In this document: positions 1-7,913 of the stretch, piece after piece
Layout: each line of letters begins with the position of its first letter
How positions within the stretch are numbered: the stretch's first letter is position 1
Source: Nocardioides aquaticus
GTDB taxonomy: Bacteria; Actinomycetota; Actinomycetes; Propionibacteriales; Nocardioidaceae
DNA: 64,000 nt
Reading direction: 5' to 3'
NCBI RefSeq assembly: GCF_018459925.1
Contig: NZ_CP075371.1
Span: 1,922,001-1,986,000, forward strand
Made by a program: the position numbers and the translations under genes
Notes under the pieces: generated by a model
The model's input: the letters and a program-made list of their open reading frames with translations, nothing else
The model's database searches: none
Told to the model about the DNA's origin: nothing

Positions 1-1
1 C

Positions 2-1504
2 GCCTTCGACCCCGTCGCCACCGCCGTGAGCGGGGTGATCTTCTACTCCGTGCCCCTGGGCGGCGCCGAGTTCCCGCTGATCGTGGGCTGGCTGGTCATC
101 GCCGCGACGATCTTCACGATCTACTTCCGGGGCATCCAGTTCCGCAAGCTGGGGGTGGCGCTCGACCTGGTCCGCGGCAAGTACTCCCGGCACAGCGACC
201 CGGGCGAGATCACGCACTTCCAGGCGTTGTCCTCCGCGGTCTCGGGCACGGTCGGCCTGGGCAACATCGCGGGCGTCGGCGCCGCGGTGACCCTCGGCGG
301 TCCCGGCGCCACGTTCTGGATGATCCTGGCGGGACTGCTCGGCATGTGCACCAAGTTCGTCGAGTGCACGCTGGGGGTGAAGTACCGCGAGGTCCACGAG
401 GACGGCACCGTCTCCGGCGGCCCCTTCCGCTACCTCCCGGTGGCCTTCGAGCGGTTCGGCCCGGTGGTCTCCAAGTCGTTCACCGGCATCTTCGCGGTCG
501 CCCTGCTGCTCTTCGGCGCCATCGGCGGCAACATGTTCCAGGCCAACCAGACCTTCGCCCAGGCCCAGGAGGTCACCGGCGGCGCGGACGGCCTCCTCGG
601 CTCCTCCGGCTCGGCGCTGATCTTCGGCATCGTGATGGCGCTGCTCGTCGGCGCGGTCATCCTCGGCGGCGTCCAGTCCATCGGCAAGGTCACCTCCGGC
701 CTGGTCCCGATGATGGCCTTCATCTACCTCGGGGCCTGCCTGCTGGTCATCATCGGCAACATCGACCACGTCGGGGACGCGTTCGCCACGATCATCACCG
801 GGGCGTTCAACCCCGAGGGCGTCGCCGGCGGTGCCGTCGGCGTGCTGATCATCGGCTTCCAGCGCGCGGCGTTCTCCAACGAGGCCGGGGTCGGCTCGGC
901 ACCGATCGCGCACTCCGCGGTCAAGACCCGGCACCCGGTCAGCGAGGGCTTCGTGGCCCTCTTCGAGCCCTTCATCGACACCGTCGTCATCTGCACGATG
1001 ACCGCGCTGACGATCGTCATCGCCGACACCGCCTACTACTCCGAGCAGCGCGGGATCGTCGCCGGCGGCGGCGACGTCCCCGACGGCGTCGTGGTGACCT
1101 CGGACGCCTTCGAGTCCTTCCTGCCGCAGTTCCCGGTGATCCTGGCCATCGCGGTGGCGCTCTTCGCCTTCTCCACGCTGATCACCTGGAGCTACTACAC
1201 GCAGAAGGCGTGGACGGCGCTGGTCGGCCGCAGCCCTGCCAAGGAGCTCGGCTTCAAGATCGTCTTCTGCTGCTTCACCGTGATCGGCACCGTGATCTCC
1301 TTCGGCTCGGTGCTCACCTTCGCCGACTCGATGCTCTTCGTCTGCGCGATCTTCAACCTCCTGGGCTGCTACCTGCTGCTGCCGGTGGTCCGCCGCGAGA
1401 TGCGCAGCTTCCTCGACGGTCTCAAGTCGGGCGAGATCTCCAAGGTCCCGAAGGACGAGCGCACCAACCCGGCCTCCACCCTGCCGATCGTCGGCGACGA
1501 GTGA
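2..1504 (+). CDS. Sodium:amino-acid (alanine/glycine) symporter, AGCS family, 5' end outside window
   Basis: Integral membrane symporter that brings in alanine or glycine with Na+. The reading frame is open to the window edge, so the true start lies upstream; a GTG at 26 is internal. The protein shows about ten hydrophobic segments and AGCS hallmarks: the conserved block SGTVGLGNIAGVG near the start, GPGATFWMILAGLLGMCTKF after it, and the FSNEAGVGSAP loop in the second half. About 500 residues are present, close to full family length, so only a few dozen are missing. It ends just before a strong hairpin. The exact substrate cannot be read from sequence. Confidence 0.93.
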   Translation, partial: AFDPVATAVSGVIFYSVPLGGAEFPLIVGWLVIAATIFTIYFRGIQFRKLGVALDLVRGKYSRHSDPGEITHFQALSSAVSGTVGLGNIAGVGAAVTLGGPGATFWMILAGLLGMCTKFVECTLGVKYREVHEDGTVSGGPFRYLPVAFERFGPVVSKSFTGIFAVALLLFGAIGGNMFQANQTFAQAQEVTGGADGLLGSSGSALIFGIVMALLVGAVILGGVQSIGKVTSGLVPMMAFIYLGACLLVIIGNIDHVGDAFATIITGAFNPEGVAGGAVGVLIIGFQRAAFSNEAGVGSAPIAHSAVKTRHPVSEGFVALFEPFIDTVVICTMTALTIVIADTAYYSEQRGIVAGGGDVPDGVVVTSDAFESFLPQFPVILAIAVALFAFSTLITWSYYTQKAWTALVGRSPAKELGFKIVFCCFTVIGTVISFGSVLTFADSMLFVCAIFNLLGCYLLLPVVRREMRSFLDGLKSGEISKVPKDERTNPASTLPIVGDE

Positions 1505-1532
1505 GCCCGGCGTACCAGTGAACTAAGTCACG

Positions 1533-1562
1533 CGGGGGCCCGGTCACGACACCGGGCCCCCG
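1533..1562 (+). terminator. Rho-independent-type hairpin after the AGCS gene
   Basis: A perfect 12-bp stem (1533-1544 with 1551-1562) around the loop CACGAC. It lies 28 nt past the symporter stop and ends just before the next gene. There is no U-tract, as is common in high-GC actinobacteria. Confidence 0.75.
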
Positions 1563-1578
1563 TGGCACGATGCCCGGC

Positions 1579-3420
1579 ATGACCAGCGCTCCCGTGACCG
1601 CGACCACCTCCGCCGACCCGGCCCAGGACCCCTCGGTCCCCGGGCGCACGTTCCGCACCGTGGGCGTGATCGGCCTGGGCACGATGGGCGCCGGGATCGT
1701 GGAGGTCTTCGCCCGGCACGGGTTCGACGTGATCGGTGTCGACGTCGACACCGAGGGCGTCGACCGCGGCCGCCAGCACCTGGAGAACTCGACCGGGCGC
1801 GCGGTCAGCCGCGGCAAGCTCGGTGAGGACGAGCAGGCCGAGCTGCTGGGCCGGGTCCGCTACGCCACCGACATCGCCGACCTGGCCGGGGCCGACCTGG
1901 TCGTCGAGGCCGTCGTGGAGTCGTTGGAGGTCAAGAAGGGCATCTTCCGCGCGCTGGAGCAGGTCGTCGCCCCGGGCGCGGTGCTGGCCACGAACACCTC
2001 GTCGCTGTCGGTCACCGAGATCTCGACCGCCAACGCCCACCCGGGCCGGGTGATCGGCATCCACTTCTTCAACCCCGCGCCGGTGCAGGGCCTGGTCGAG
2101 GTCGTCCGCACGGTCGTCACCGAGCCCGCCGTCCTCGAGGACGTGACCGGGCTGGTCCGGTCGCTGGGCAAGAACCCGGTCGTCTGCGGCGACAAGGCCG
2201 GATTCATCGCCAACACCCTGCTCTTCGGCTACCTCAACCACGCCGTGTCGATGTTCGAGCAGCGCTACGCCACCCGGGAGGACATCGACGCCGCCATGCG
2301 CTTCGGCTGCGGCTACCCGATGGGCCCCCTGGCGCTGGTCGACCTGATCGGGCTCGACACGACGTACGAGATCCTCGAGACGATGTACCGCCAGGGCCGC
2401 GACCGGCTCCACGCGCCCACCCCGATCCTCAAGCAGATGGTCACCGCCGGCATGCTCGGCCGCAAGAGCGGGCGCGGCTTCTACACCTACGAGGCCCCCG
2501 ACAGCCCGAGGACGGTCCGCGACGACATGACCCCGGGCACCGACGACCAGCCCGAGCTGCGCCACCACGTCCGCACCGTCGGCGTGGTCGGCACCGGGAC
2601 GATGGCCACCGGCATCGTCGAGGTCTTCGCCAAGGGTGGCTACGACGTCGTCTACGTCGGCCGCTCCGCCGCGAAGGTCGACGGGGTCCGCGCCGGCGTC
2701 GAGCGCTCCCTGGACAAGGCGGTCCAGCGCGGCAAGCTCGAGGAGGCGGCCAGGGACGAGGTCCTCGGCAGGCTGAGCGGCACGACCTCGCTGGACGACC
2801 TCGCCGGGGTCGACCTCGTCGTGGAGGCGATCGCCGAGGACCTCGCGGTCAAGACGACGCTGTTCGAGAACCTCGACGAGATCTGCAAGCCGGGCGCGAT
2901 CCTGGCCACCACGACCTCCTCGCTGCCGATCATCGCCTGCGCCCGGGCCACCACGCGCCCGCAGGACGTCGTCGGCATGCACTTCTTCAACCCGGCCGCG
3001 GTGATGAAGCTGGTCGAGGTCGTCTCGACCGTGGCCACCTCGCCCGAGGTCACCGAGACCACGCAGGCGCTGGTCGGCAAGCTGGGCAAGGTGGCGGTCT
3101 CCTGCGGTGACCGCGCCGGGTTCATCGTCAACGCGCTGCTGTTCCCCTACCTCAACGACGCGGTCCGGATGCTCGAGGCGCACTACGCCTCGGCCGACGA
3201 CATCGACACGGCCATGAAGCAGGGCTGTGCCCTGCCGATGGGGCCCTTCGAGCTGCTCGACGTCGTCGGCAACGACGTGTCGCTGGCGATCCAGCGCGAG
3301 CTCTACCTGGAGTTCCGCGAGCCCGGCTTCGCTCCGGCGCCGCTGCTGGAGCAGCTGGTCACCGCCGGCTACCTCGGGCGCAAGACCCAGCGGGGGTTCC
3401 GGGACTACTCGCGGCGCTGA
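1579..3420 (+). CDS. Tandem 3-hydroxyacyl-CoA (3-hydroxybutyryl-CoA) dehydrogenase
   Basis: NAD(P)-dependent oxidation of 3-hydroxyacyl-CoA. The protein holds two complete copies of the dehydrogenase unit in one chain. Each has its own Rossmann glycine motif (GLGTMGAG near residue 31; GTGTMATG near residue 338), its own catalytic-His motif (HFFNPAP near 162; HFFNPAA near 468) and a C-terminal domain ending in LGRKSGRGF or LGRKTQRGF. A normal single enzyme is about 285 residues; this one is about 613. The ATG at 1579 is preferred because CACGAT precedes it by 7 nt; ATG 1570 is the alternative. A linker of about 30 residues joins the halves. It likely serves beta-oxidation or the C4 acyl-CoA pathway together with the thiolase and crotonyl-CoA reductase nearby. 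Confidence 0.9.
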   Translation: MTSAPVTATTSADPAQDPSVPGRTFRTVGVIGLGTMGAGIVEVFARHGFDVIGVDVDTEGVDRGRQHLENSTGRAVSRGKLGEDEQAELLGRVRYATDIADLAGADLVVEAVVESLEVKKGIFRALEQVVAPGAVLATNTSSLSVTEISTANAHPGRVIGIHFFNPAPVQGLVEVVRTVVTEPAVLEDVTGLVRSLGKNPVVCGDKAGFIANTLLFGYLNHAVSMFEQRYATREDIDAAMRFGCGYPMGPLALVDLIGLDTTYEILETMYRQGRDRLHAPTPILKQMVTAGMLGRKSGRGFYTYEAPDSPRTVRDDMTPGTDDQPELRHHVRTVGVVGTGTMATGIVEVFAKGGYDVVYVGRSAAKVDGVRAGVERSLDKAVQRGKLEEAARDEVLGRLSGTTSLDDLAGVDLVVEAIAEDLAVKTTLFENLDEICKPGAILATTTSSLPIIACARATTRPQDVVGMHFFNPAAVMKLVEVVSTVATSPEVTETTQALVGKLGKVAVSCGDRAGFIVNALLFPYLNDAVRMLEAHYASADDIDTAMKQGCALPMGPFELLDVVGNDVSLAIQRELYLEFREPGFAPAPLLEQLVTAGYLGRKTQRGFRDYSRR

Positions 3421-3442
3421 CCGCCCGGTCCGGGCGGGTCAG
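3417..3442. terminator. Shared hairpin at two convergent stop codons
   Basis: A GC-rich stem (3417-3428 with 3430-3442, one bulged base) contains the TGA of the dehydrogenase on the plus strand and the TGA of the DinB gene on the minus strand. It probably serves as a bidirectional terminator. Confidence 0.6.
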
Positions 3443-4056
3443 CGGCCCCAGCCGTACGGCGGCTGCGACCGCTGCGGGGTCCACGGCGTCAGCCAGTCGG
3501 TCGCGGGCCAGCCCTCGTGGGCGGCGACGAGCTCGTACATCGTCGCGCCGTCGAGGTTCTCCCGGACCAGGTCGGCGTGCCCGGCGTGCCGGGCCAGCTC
3601 CTCGAGCAGGTGCAGCCAGACCCAGCGCACCGACCAGACCACGTCGGTGGGGTTCCAGGGGTCCGGCGCCGGCGGGACAGCGGTGTCGAGGTCCAGGGCA
3701 GTCACCGCGTCGAGGACGGCGACGCACACGGTGTCGTACGCCCCGAGGGCCCCGGCGACCGTGTCGGCGGAGGTCCAGGACCAGGACGCGGCGTGCTCGG
3801 CGTGCTGCTGCTCGGGCGGGCGGTCGTCGTGCAGCGCGGCCGGCGCGGCCCGCGCCTGGTCGAGCCAGCCGCGCTGGATCGCGGTGACGTGCTTGACCAG
3901 CGCGCCCAGCGTGAGCGTGCTGCGGCCCGCGGCGGCGACGCCCATCGAGGCCTCGTCGAGGCCGGTGACCACGACCCGGAAGGCGTCCTGCTGCTGGAGC
4001 AGGTAGGCCCGGAGCCCGTCGCGCTCGTCGCGGACCGGGGGCGCCTGGGCGGCCAT
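3439..4056 (-). CDS. DinB-family (DUF664-like) four-helix protein
   Basis: A DinB/YfiT-like metal-binding fold of 205 residues. Visible features are an N-terminal His (LVKHVTAIQRGW), a central helix WVWLHLLEELARHAGHADLVRENLD that carries the usual His pair, and a C-terminal Trp-rich tail. Members of this superfamily are often thiol-dependent transferases or damage-inducible proteins; the reaction here is unknown. Its ATG overlaps the stop of the upstream DinB-like gene by one base (TGATG), so the two are translationally coupled and form a two-gene operon divergent from a WYL regulator, which is the probable controller. Confidence 0.85.
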   Translation of the reverse strand: MAAQAPPVRDERDGLRAYLLQQQDAFRVVVTGLDEASMGVAAAGRSTLTLGALVKHVTAIQRGWLDQARAAPAALHDDRPPEQQHAEHAASWSWTSADTVAGALGAYDTVCVAVLDAVTALDLDTAVPPAPDPWNPTDVVWSVRWVWLHLLEELARHAGHADLVRENLDGATMYELVAAHEGWPATDWLTPWTPQRSQPPYGWGR

Positions 4057-4685
4057 CAGCGGACCCCCGTCGTCCCGGGGTGGGACGCGGCGTGGAGGTC
4101 GCGCAGGAGACAGATCTCGGCGCCGTGGTGGACGACCTCCCGGTTGATGTGGAGGACCAGGGCCGCGAACGGCTCGTCGGCCCACGGTCCCTCGCTCGGG
4201 CCGCAGGGCGCCGCCAGCTGCTCGGCGTCGAGACGGGAGACATGGGTGGTCCAGCGGTCCAGCTCGGCGTCGAGCTGGGCGAGGGCGTCCGCGGCGGTGC
4301 CGGCGTACTCCCAGGACTCGTAGGAGGCCGGCGGGCCGCCGGCGTGCGCGGCGTTGCGGGCCGCGAGCACGCCCACGACGACGTGGGCCAGCCGCCACGC
4401 GATGGTGGTGACGGGGGCGGGGTCCGGTTCCGGGAAGGCGAAGTCGACGGTGTGGTCGCCGACGCCGCCCTGGACCGGGGCGAGCGAGGTCCCACGCGGC
4501 CGGACGCTCCAGGCGCCGGGCACCGGCTCCCAGAAGTACTCGTCGTCGGTCAGGCCCTCGAGGCGGGGGCGCAGCTGCTGGTCCCAGTGCGTGGTCAGCT
4601 GGTCCAGCAGCAGGCCGGGCGTCAGGCCCGGGGTGGGTGGGGTGCGGGCGTCGGTGGTGTCGGTGGTGTCGGTGGTGGTGGTCAT
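4056..4685 (-). CDS. DinB-fold protein, first gene of the pair
   Basis: A 209-residue protein of the DinB-like superfamily. It has LTTHWDQQLRPRLEGLTDDEYFWEP at the N-terminus, then WRLAHVVVGVLAARN, and a C-terminal HINREVVHHGAEICLLRDL helix that supplies His residues. The start is the ATG at 4685, which gives MTTTTDTTDTTD; the longer open frame reads backwards through the divergent promoter and is not used. The N-terminus is a Thr/Asp simple repeat. Biochemical role unknown. It lies 61 bp from the divergent WYL regulator. Confidence 0.82.
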   Translation of the reverse strand: MTTTTDTTDTTDARTPPTPGLTPGLLLDQLTTHWDQQLRPRLEGLTDDEYFWEPVPGAWSVRPRGTSLAPVQGGVGDHTVDFAFPEPDPAPVTTIAWRLAHVVVGVLAARNAAHAGGPPASYESWEYAGTAADALAQLDAELDRWTTHVSRLDAEQLAAPCGPSEGPWADEPFAALVLHINREVVHHGAEICLLRDLHAASHPGTTGVR

Positions 4686-4704
4686 GCCTCCACTGTCGCG
4701 GCAG

Positions 4705-4727
4705 ATGCGGACAGGAACGGTCCGCAT
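4705..4727. promoter_or_regulatory. Candidate operator between DinB-like operon and WYL regulator
   Basis: Perfect inverted repeat ATGCGGAC-N7-GTCCGCAT in the 61-bp divergent gap. It sits just upstream of the CAGGAT -10-like box of the regulator, where -35 would be, and close to the start of the DinB-like operon. This position suits autoregulation and joint control by the WYL protein. The role is inferred. Confidence 0.6.
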
Positions 4728-4734
4728 GATCGGG

Positions 4735-4740
4735 CAGGAT
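4735..4740 (+). promoter_or_regulatory. -10-like box of the WYL regulator gene
   Basis: CAGGAT followed by exactly 6 nt and then ATG at 4747. No Shine-Dalgarno sequence fits in this space, so the transcript is probably leaderless. Confidence 0.45.
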
Positions 4741-4746
4741 GGGGTC

Positions 4747-5706
4747 ATGGCCGACGAGGGGCATCGGACCACCGAGCGCGTGCTGCACCTGCTCGGTCTG
4801 CTGCAGCAGCGCGCGGTGTGGACCGGGCCCGACCTGGCCGAGCGGCTCGGGGTGACCACCCGCAGCGTCCGCCGCGACGTCGACCGGCTCCGTGCGCTGG
4901 GCTACCCCGTCAACGCCGCCCCCGGCCTCGGCGGCGGCTACCAGCTGGGTGCCGGACGGGCGCTGCCCCCGCTGCTGCTCGACGACGCCGAGGCGGTCGC
5001 CACCGCTGTCGCGCTGCGGCTCGGCGCGCGGGGGACCGTCGCCGGCGGGGGAGAGGCTGCGCTGCGGGCGCTGGCCAAGCTGGACCAGGTCCTGCCGGCA
5101 CGGCTGCGGGAGGAGGTGCGGGCGCTGCAGTCGGCGATCTCCACCCTCGACGGCGGCGTCGAGGAGGTCGAGGCCGACCTGCTGCTCGTCCTGGCCCGGG
5201 CCACCCGTGACGAGGTCCGGGTCCGGGTCGGCTACACCGACCGGGACGGCGCGGTCACCCGTCGCCGCCTCGAGCCGTACGGGCTGGTGGCGACGGGGCG
5301 ACGGTGGTACCTGATGGCGTGGGACCTGGACCGCGAGGACTGGCGCACGCTGCGGCTGGACCGGATGCGCGAGCCCGAGGCGACCACCTGGCGGTTCCGT
5401 CCCCGCGAGCACCCGGACCCCGCCGAGCACGTCCAGCACGCGATCACGGTGTCGGCCTACCGGGTCCGGGGCCGGGTCCGGGTGGCCGCGCCGGCGGCGG
5501 TGGTCCGGGCGCGGACGACGGCGGCGTCGGTGCGGGTCGAGGAGGTCGACGACGACACCTGCGTGCTGCACGCAGGGGCCGACGACGCGGACAACCTCGC
5601 GCGGCACCTCGCGCTGCTCGGGCTGGAGCTGAAGGTGCTCGATCCTCCGGAGCTCGTCGCGGCGGTCCGGCGGCTGGGGGAGCGGATGCTGCGGGCAGCC
5701 GGGTGA
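4747..5706 (+). CDS. WYL-domain transcriptional regulator (HTH_11 + WYL)
   Basis: A 319-residue DNA-binding regulator. It has an N-terminal helix-turn-helix (residues about 7-55, LAERLGVTTRSVRRDVDRLR), the GYPVNAAPGLGGGYQLG wing, then a WYL ligand-sensing domain with RRLEPYGLVATGRRWYLMAWD (about 175-195) and a C-terminal extension domain. This is the YafY-like layout. ATG 4747 is chosen over an in-frame ATG at 4726, which lies inside the operator. It is divergent from two DinB-like genes and probably controls them. The ligand is unknown. Confidence 0.92.
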   Translation: MADEGHRTTERVLHLLGLLQQRAVWTGPDLAERLGVTTRSVRRDVDRLRALGYPVNAAPGLGGGYQLGAGRALPPLLLDDAEAVATAVALRLGARGTVAGGGEAALRALAKLDQVLPARLREEVRALQSAISTLDGGVEEVEADLLLVLARATRDEVRVRVGYTDRDGAVTRRRLEPYGLVATGRRWYLMAWDLDREDWRTLRLDRMREPEATTWRFRPREHPDPAEHVQHAITVSAYRVRGRVRVAAPAAVVRARTTAASVRVEEVDDDTCVLHAGADDADNLARHLALLGLELKVLDPPELVAAVRRLGERMLRAAG

Positions 5707-5763
5707 CGCGCGGCCGGGTGATGAGGGGAGCGGTCGGTCGCGCGGAACGCTGGCGCCGGTCCG

Positions 5764-5769
5764 TACCAT
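5764..5769 (+). promoter_or_regulatory. -10 box of the glycine-rich membrane protein gene
   Basis: TACCAT, then 6 nt, then ATG 5776, matching the leaderless layout repeated elsewhere in the window. Confidence 0.5.
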
Positions 5770-5775
5770 GGGGAA

Positions 5776-6561
5776 ATGGGTGTGGATCTGATTCTTGTCC
5801 TGCTGCTGCTCGCCGGTGCCGTCGCCCTCGTGGTGCGCTCCTCCACCAAGGGCAAGGCCCGTGAGCTCGAGCGCAAGAAGACCGAGCTCGAGCCGGTCCG
5901 CAAGCTCGTCGACGAGGACGTGACCGCGCTCGGCACCGAGCTGCAGGACCTCGACCTGGACATGACCGGGCACGACCTCGACCCCGGCGCCAACGCCGAC
6001 TACCAGCGGGCGCTCGACGCCTACGAGGCCGCCAAGAGCGCGGCCGAGCAGATCACCGAGGCCGACCAGGTCAAGCACGTCACCGAGATCCTCGAGGACG
6101 GCCGCTACGCCATGGCGTGCGTCCGGGCCCGGGTGGACGGGCGGCCGCTGCCCACGCGCCGCCAGCCCTGCTTCTTCGACCCGCGCCACGGCCCCTCGGA
6201 CCGCGACGTCCTGTGGTCGCCGCCCGGTGGGGCGCCGCGCGACGTGCCGGCCTGCGCCCTCGACGCCGAGCGCGTCGAGGCCGGTGCCGAGCCCGACTCC
6301 CGCAAGGTGCTCGTGGGCACCGAGCGCCGCCCGTACTACGAGGCCGGCGGGGCGTTCCAGCCCTACGCCGCCGGGTACTTCGGGATGAACGCGATGAACA
6401 TGATGTTCGTCGGGATGATGTTCGGCGGTGCCTTCGGCGGGTTCGACGGCGGCGGCGACTACGGCGGCGACGGTGGGGGCGACGGTGGGGGCGACTTCGG
6501 TGGCGACGGTGGAGGCGGCGGCGACGGTGGCGGGTTCGACTTCGGTGACTTCGGCTTCTAG
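5776..6561 (+). CDS. Membrane-anchored protein with coiled coil and glycine-rich tail, function unknown
   Basis: A 261-residue protein. Residues 4-22 form one transmembrane helix. Residues about 28-75 are a charged, probably coiled-coil stretch. A conserved-looking middle follows with three Cys (CVRARVDGRP, PCFFDPRHGPS, ACALDAERV) and an aromatic YYEAG/GYFG region, then methionine-rich FGMNAMNMMFVGMMFGG. The last 45 residues are almost only Gly and Asp, ending FDFGDFGF. Similar middle segments occur in unnamed actinobacterial proteins; I assign no function. The glycine-rich tail is typical of surface or stress-related membrane proteins, but that is weak evidence. Confidence 0.8.
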   Translation: MGVDLILVLLLLAGAVALVVRSSTKGKARELERKKTELEPVRKLVDEDVTALGTELQDLDLDMTGHDLDPGANADYQRALDAYEAAKSAAEQITEADQVKHVTEILEDGRYAMACVRARVDGRPLPTRRQPCFFDPRHGPSDRDVLWSPPGGAPRDVPACALDAERVEAGAEPDSRKVLVGTERRPYYEAGGAFQPYAAGYFGMNAMNMMFVGMMFGGAFGGFDGGGDYGGDGGGDGGGDFGGDGGGGGDGGGFDFGDFGF

Positions 6562-6570
6562 GCGCAGGGC

Positions 6571-7365
6571 GTGCTGACCGGGCTCCTGACCGCCCTCGCC
6601 CTCGTCCTCGGGCTGTCCGGCCCGGGGGGTGGCGCGGACCGGCCGCTGCCCGACCCCGCTGCCGACGTCGACTACCAGCTCGGCGGGGCCCGGGCTGTCC
6701 CCGAGCGGGTCGGGACCGTCGTGCGCGACCGCACCGCGAAGCCGACCGACCGCTACGACGTCTGCTACGTCAACGCCTTCCAGACCCAGCCGGACGCCAA
6801 GCGCTTCTGGCGCCAGCACTGGCGCCTGGTGCTCAAGGACGACGGCGACCCGGTCGTGGACGGCGCCTGGGGCGAGTGGCTGCTCGACCTGAGGACGCCC
6901 GCCACGCGCCAGCGGCTGGCAGCGATCGTCGGCGACTGGATCGCGGAGTGCGGGGCCGACGGGTTCGACGCCGTCGAGCTGGACAACCTCGACTCGTTCT
7001 CCCGCAGCCACGGGCTGCTGGACCGGGGGGACGCGCTCGCGTACGCCCGGCTGCTCGTGGGGCGCGCCCACGGCGCCGGCCTGGCGGTGGCGCAGAAGAA
7101 CCTCGCCGGCTTCGACGGCACCCGGATCGGTTTCGACCTCGTGGTGGCCGAGGAGTGCGGGCGCTACGACGAGTGCATGGCCTACACCGACGACTTCGGG
7201 GACGCGGTGCTGGCGGTCGAGTACCGCGCGAAGGACTTCCGCCGCACCTGCCGCGACGTCGGCGCCCGGGTGCCGGTGGTGCTGCGTGACCGCGACGTCA
7301 CGCCGGGGGCGTACGCCGGTTCTGCTGAGGCGGCTCAGTCGTCGGACGACCGGCGGGCGCGGTAG
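6571..7365 (+). CDS. Secreted glycoside-hydrolase-like protein of the GH114 (endo-alpha-1,4-polygalactosaminidase) type
   Basis: A 264-residue protein. Residues 1-22 look like a short signal peptide (MLTGLLTALALVLGLSG). The TIM-barrel body shows GH114-type motifs: VDYQLGG near the start, YVNAFQTQ, WLLDLRTP, DGFDAVELDN (acidic residues at the strand-4 end), QKN and VAEECG. The family cleaves galactosaminoglycans in biofilm matrix; the substrate here is untested. The GTG start is 9 nt past the previous stop, so co-transcription is likely. The last 31 nt overlap the convergent CGNR gene, so the C-terminus may be longer than functionally needed. Confidence 0.8.
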   Translation: MLTGLLTALALVLGLSGPGGGADRPLPDPAADVDYQLGGARAVPERVGTVVRDRTAKPTDRYDVCYVNAFQTQPDAKRFWRQHWRLVLKDDGDPVVDGAWGEWLLDLRTPATRQRLAAIVGDWIAECGADGFDAVELDNLDSFSRSHGLLDRGDALAYARLLVGRAHGAGLAVAQKNLAGFDGTRIGFDLVVAEECGRYDECMAYTDDFGDAVLAVEYRAKDFRRTCRDVGARVPVVLRDRDVTPGAYAGSAEAAQSSDDRRAR

Positions 7366-7874
7366 GCCGCGACCGCGTTGCGGTTGCCGCAGGCGGTGGA
7401 GCAGAAGCGGCGCGACCGGTTGCGCGACAGGTCGAGCACCACGCCCTGACAGGTGTCGTCGGCGCAGACCCCGAGCCTGCTCATCTCCTCGGCCCGGACC
7501 ACGTCGACCATCGCCATCGCCGTCTCCGCCAGGATCCGGGTGACCAGGGTGGTGTTGGAGTCCACGCAGTGCAGGTGCCAGTCGTAGCCCTCGTGGCGCA
7601 CCAGCTGGGGCAGTGCCCTGGTCTCGGCCAGCATCGCGTTGACGAGCCCGACGGCCTCGTCGCGCTCGGCGACGAGCAGCTGGCGGAGCCGCGGCCGCAG
7701 CGCGCGCACCTCGGCCAGCTCGGCCTCGTCGGCGTCGTGCCTGCCGCTGTAGCCGAGGTCGTCGAAGAGGGCCGTCAGCTCGGCGACGGTCTCGAGGGTG
7801 TCCGGCTCGAGCGCGGTGTTGGCCAGCAGCACGGCGGCCTGGAGGGCGACCTCGGTGTCATGGGCGAAAACCAT
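7335..7874 (-). CDS. CGNR zinc-finger transcriptional regulator (ABATE domain)
   Basis: A 179-residue protein. The N-terminal helical ABATE domain (residues 1-125, starting MVFAHDTEVALQAAVLLANT) is a putative stress or ligand-sensing domain. A C-terminal zinc finger follows: C-ADDT-C, then FCSTACGNRNAVAAYR, which contains the CGNR signature. It lies divergent to an EamA exporter with only 39 bp between start codons, so it probably regulates both genes. Its 3' end overlaps the GH114-type gene tail-to-tail. Confidence 0.92.
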   Translation of the reverse strand: MVFAHDTEVALQAAVLLANTALEPDTLETVAELTALFDDLGYSGRHDADEAELAEVRALRPRLRQLLVAERDEAVGLVNAMLAETRALPQLVRHEGYDWHLHCVDSNTTLVTRILAETAMAMVDVVRAEEMSRLGVCADDTCQGVVLDLSRNRSRRFCSTACGNRNAVAAYRARRSSDD

Positions 7875-7875
7875 G

Positions 7876-7905
7876 TTGACAGGTTACCGCACTCAGTCGT
7901 AGCGT
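7876..7905 (+). promoter_or_regulatory. Promoter of the EamA exporter
   Basis: TTGACA at 7876-7881 and TAGCGT at 7900-7905 with an 18-bp spacer. The ATG at 7914 is 8 nt past the -10 box, which suggests a leaderless or near-leaderless mRNA. The -35 abuts the start codon of the divergent CGNR gene, so a repressor bound here would affect both genes. Confidence 0.65.
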
Positions 7906-7913
7906 CATGTCCC

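Noticed and set aside
1528..7071. Very long antisense open frames (551 and 1210 codons)
   Set aside because: They overlie well-supported genes on the other strand, have His/Gly/Val/Arg/Asp-only composition typical of reversed high-GC codons, and lack recognisable domains. Only the true DinB-like gene at the end of the second was kept.
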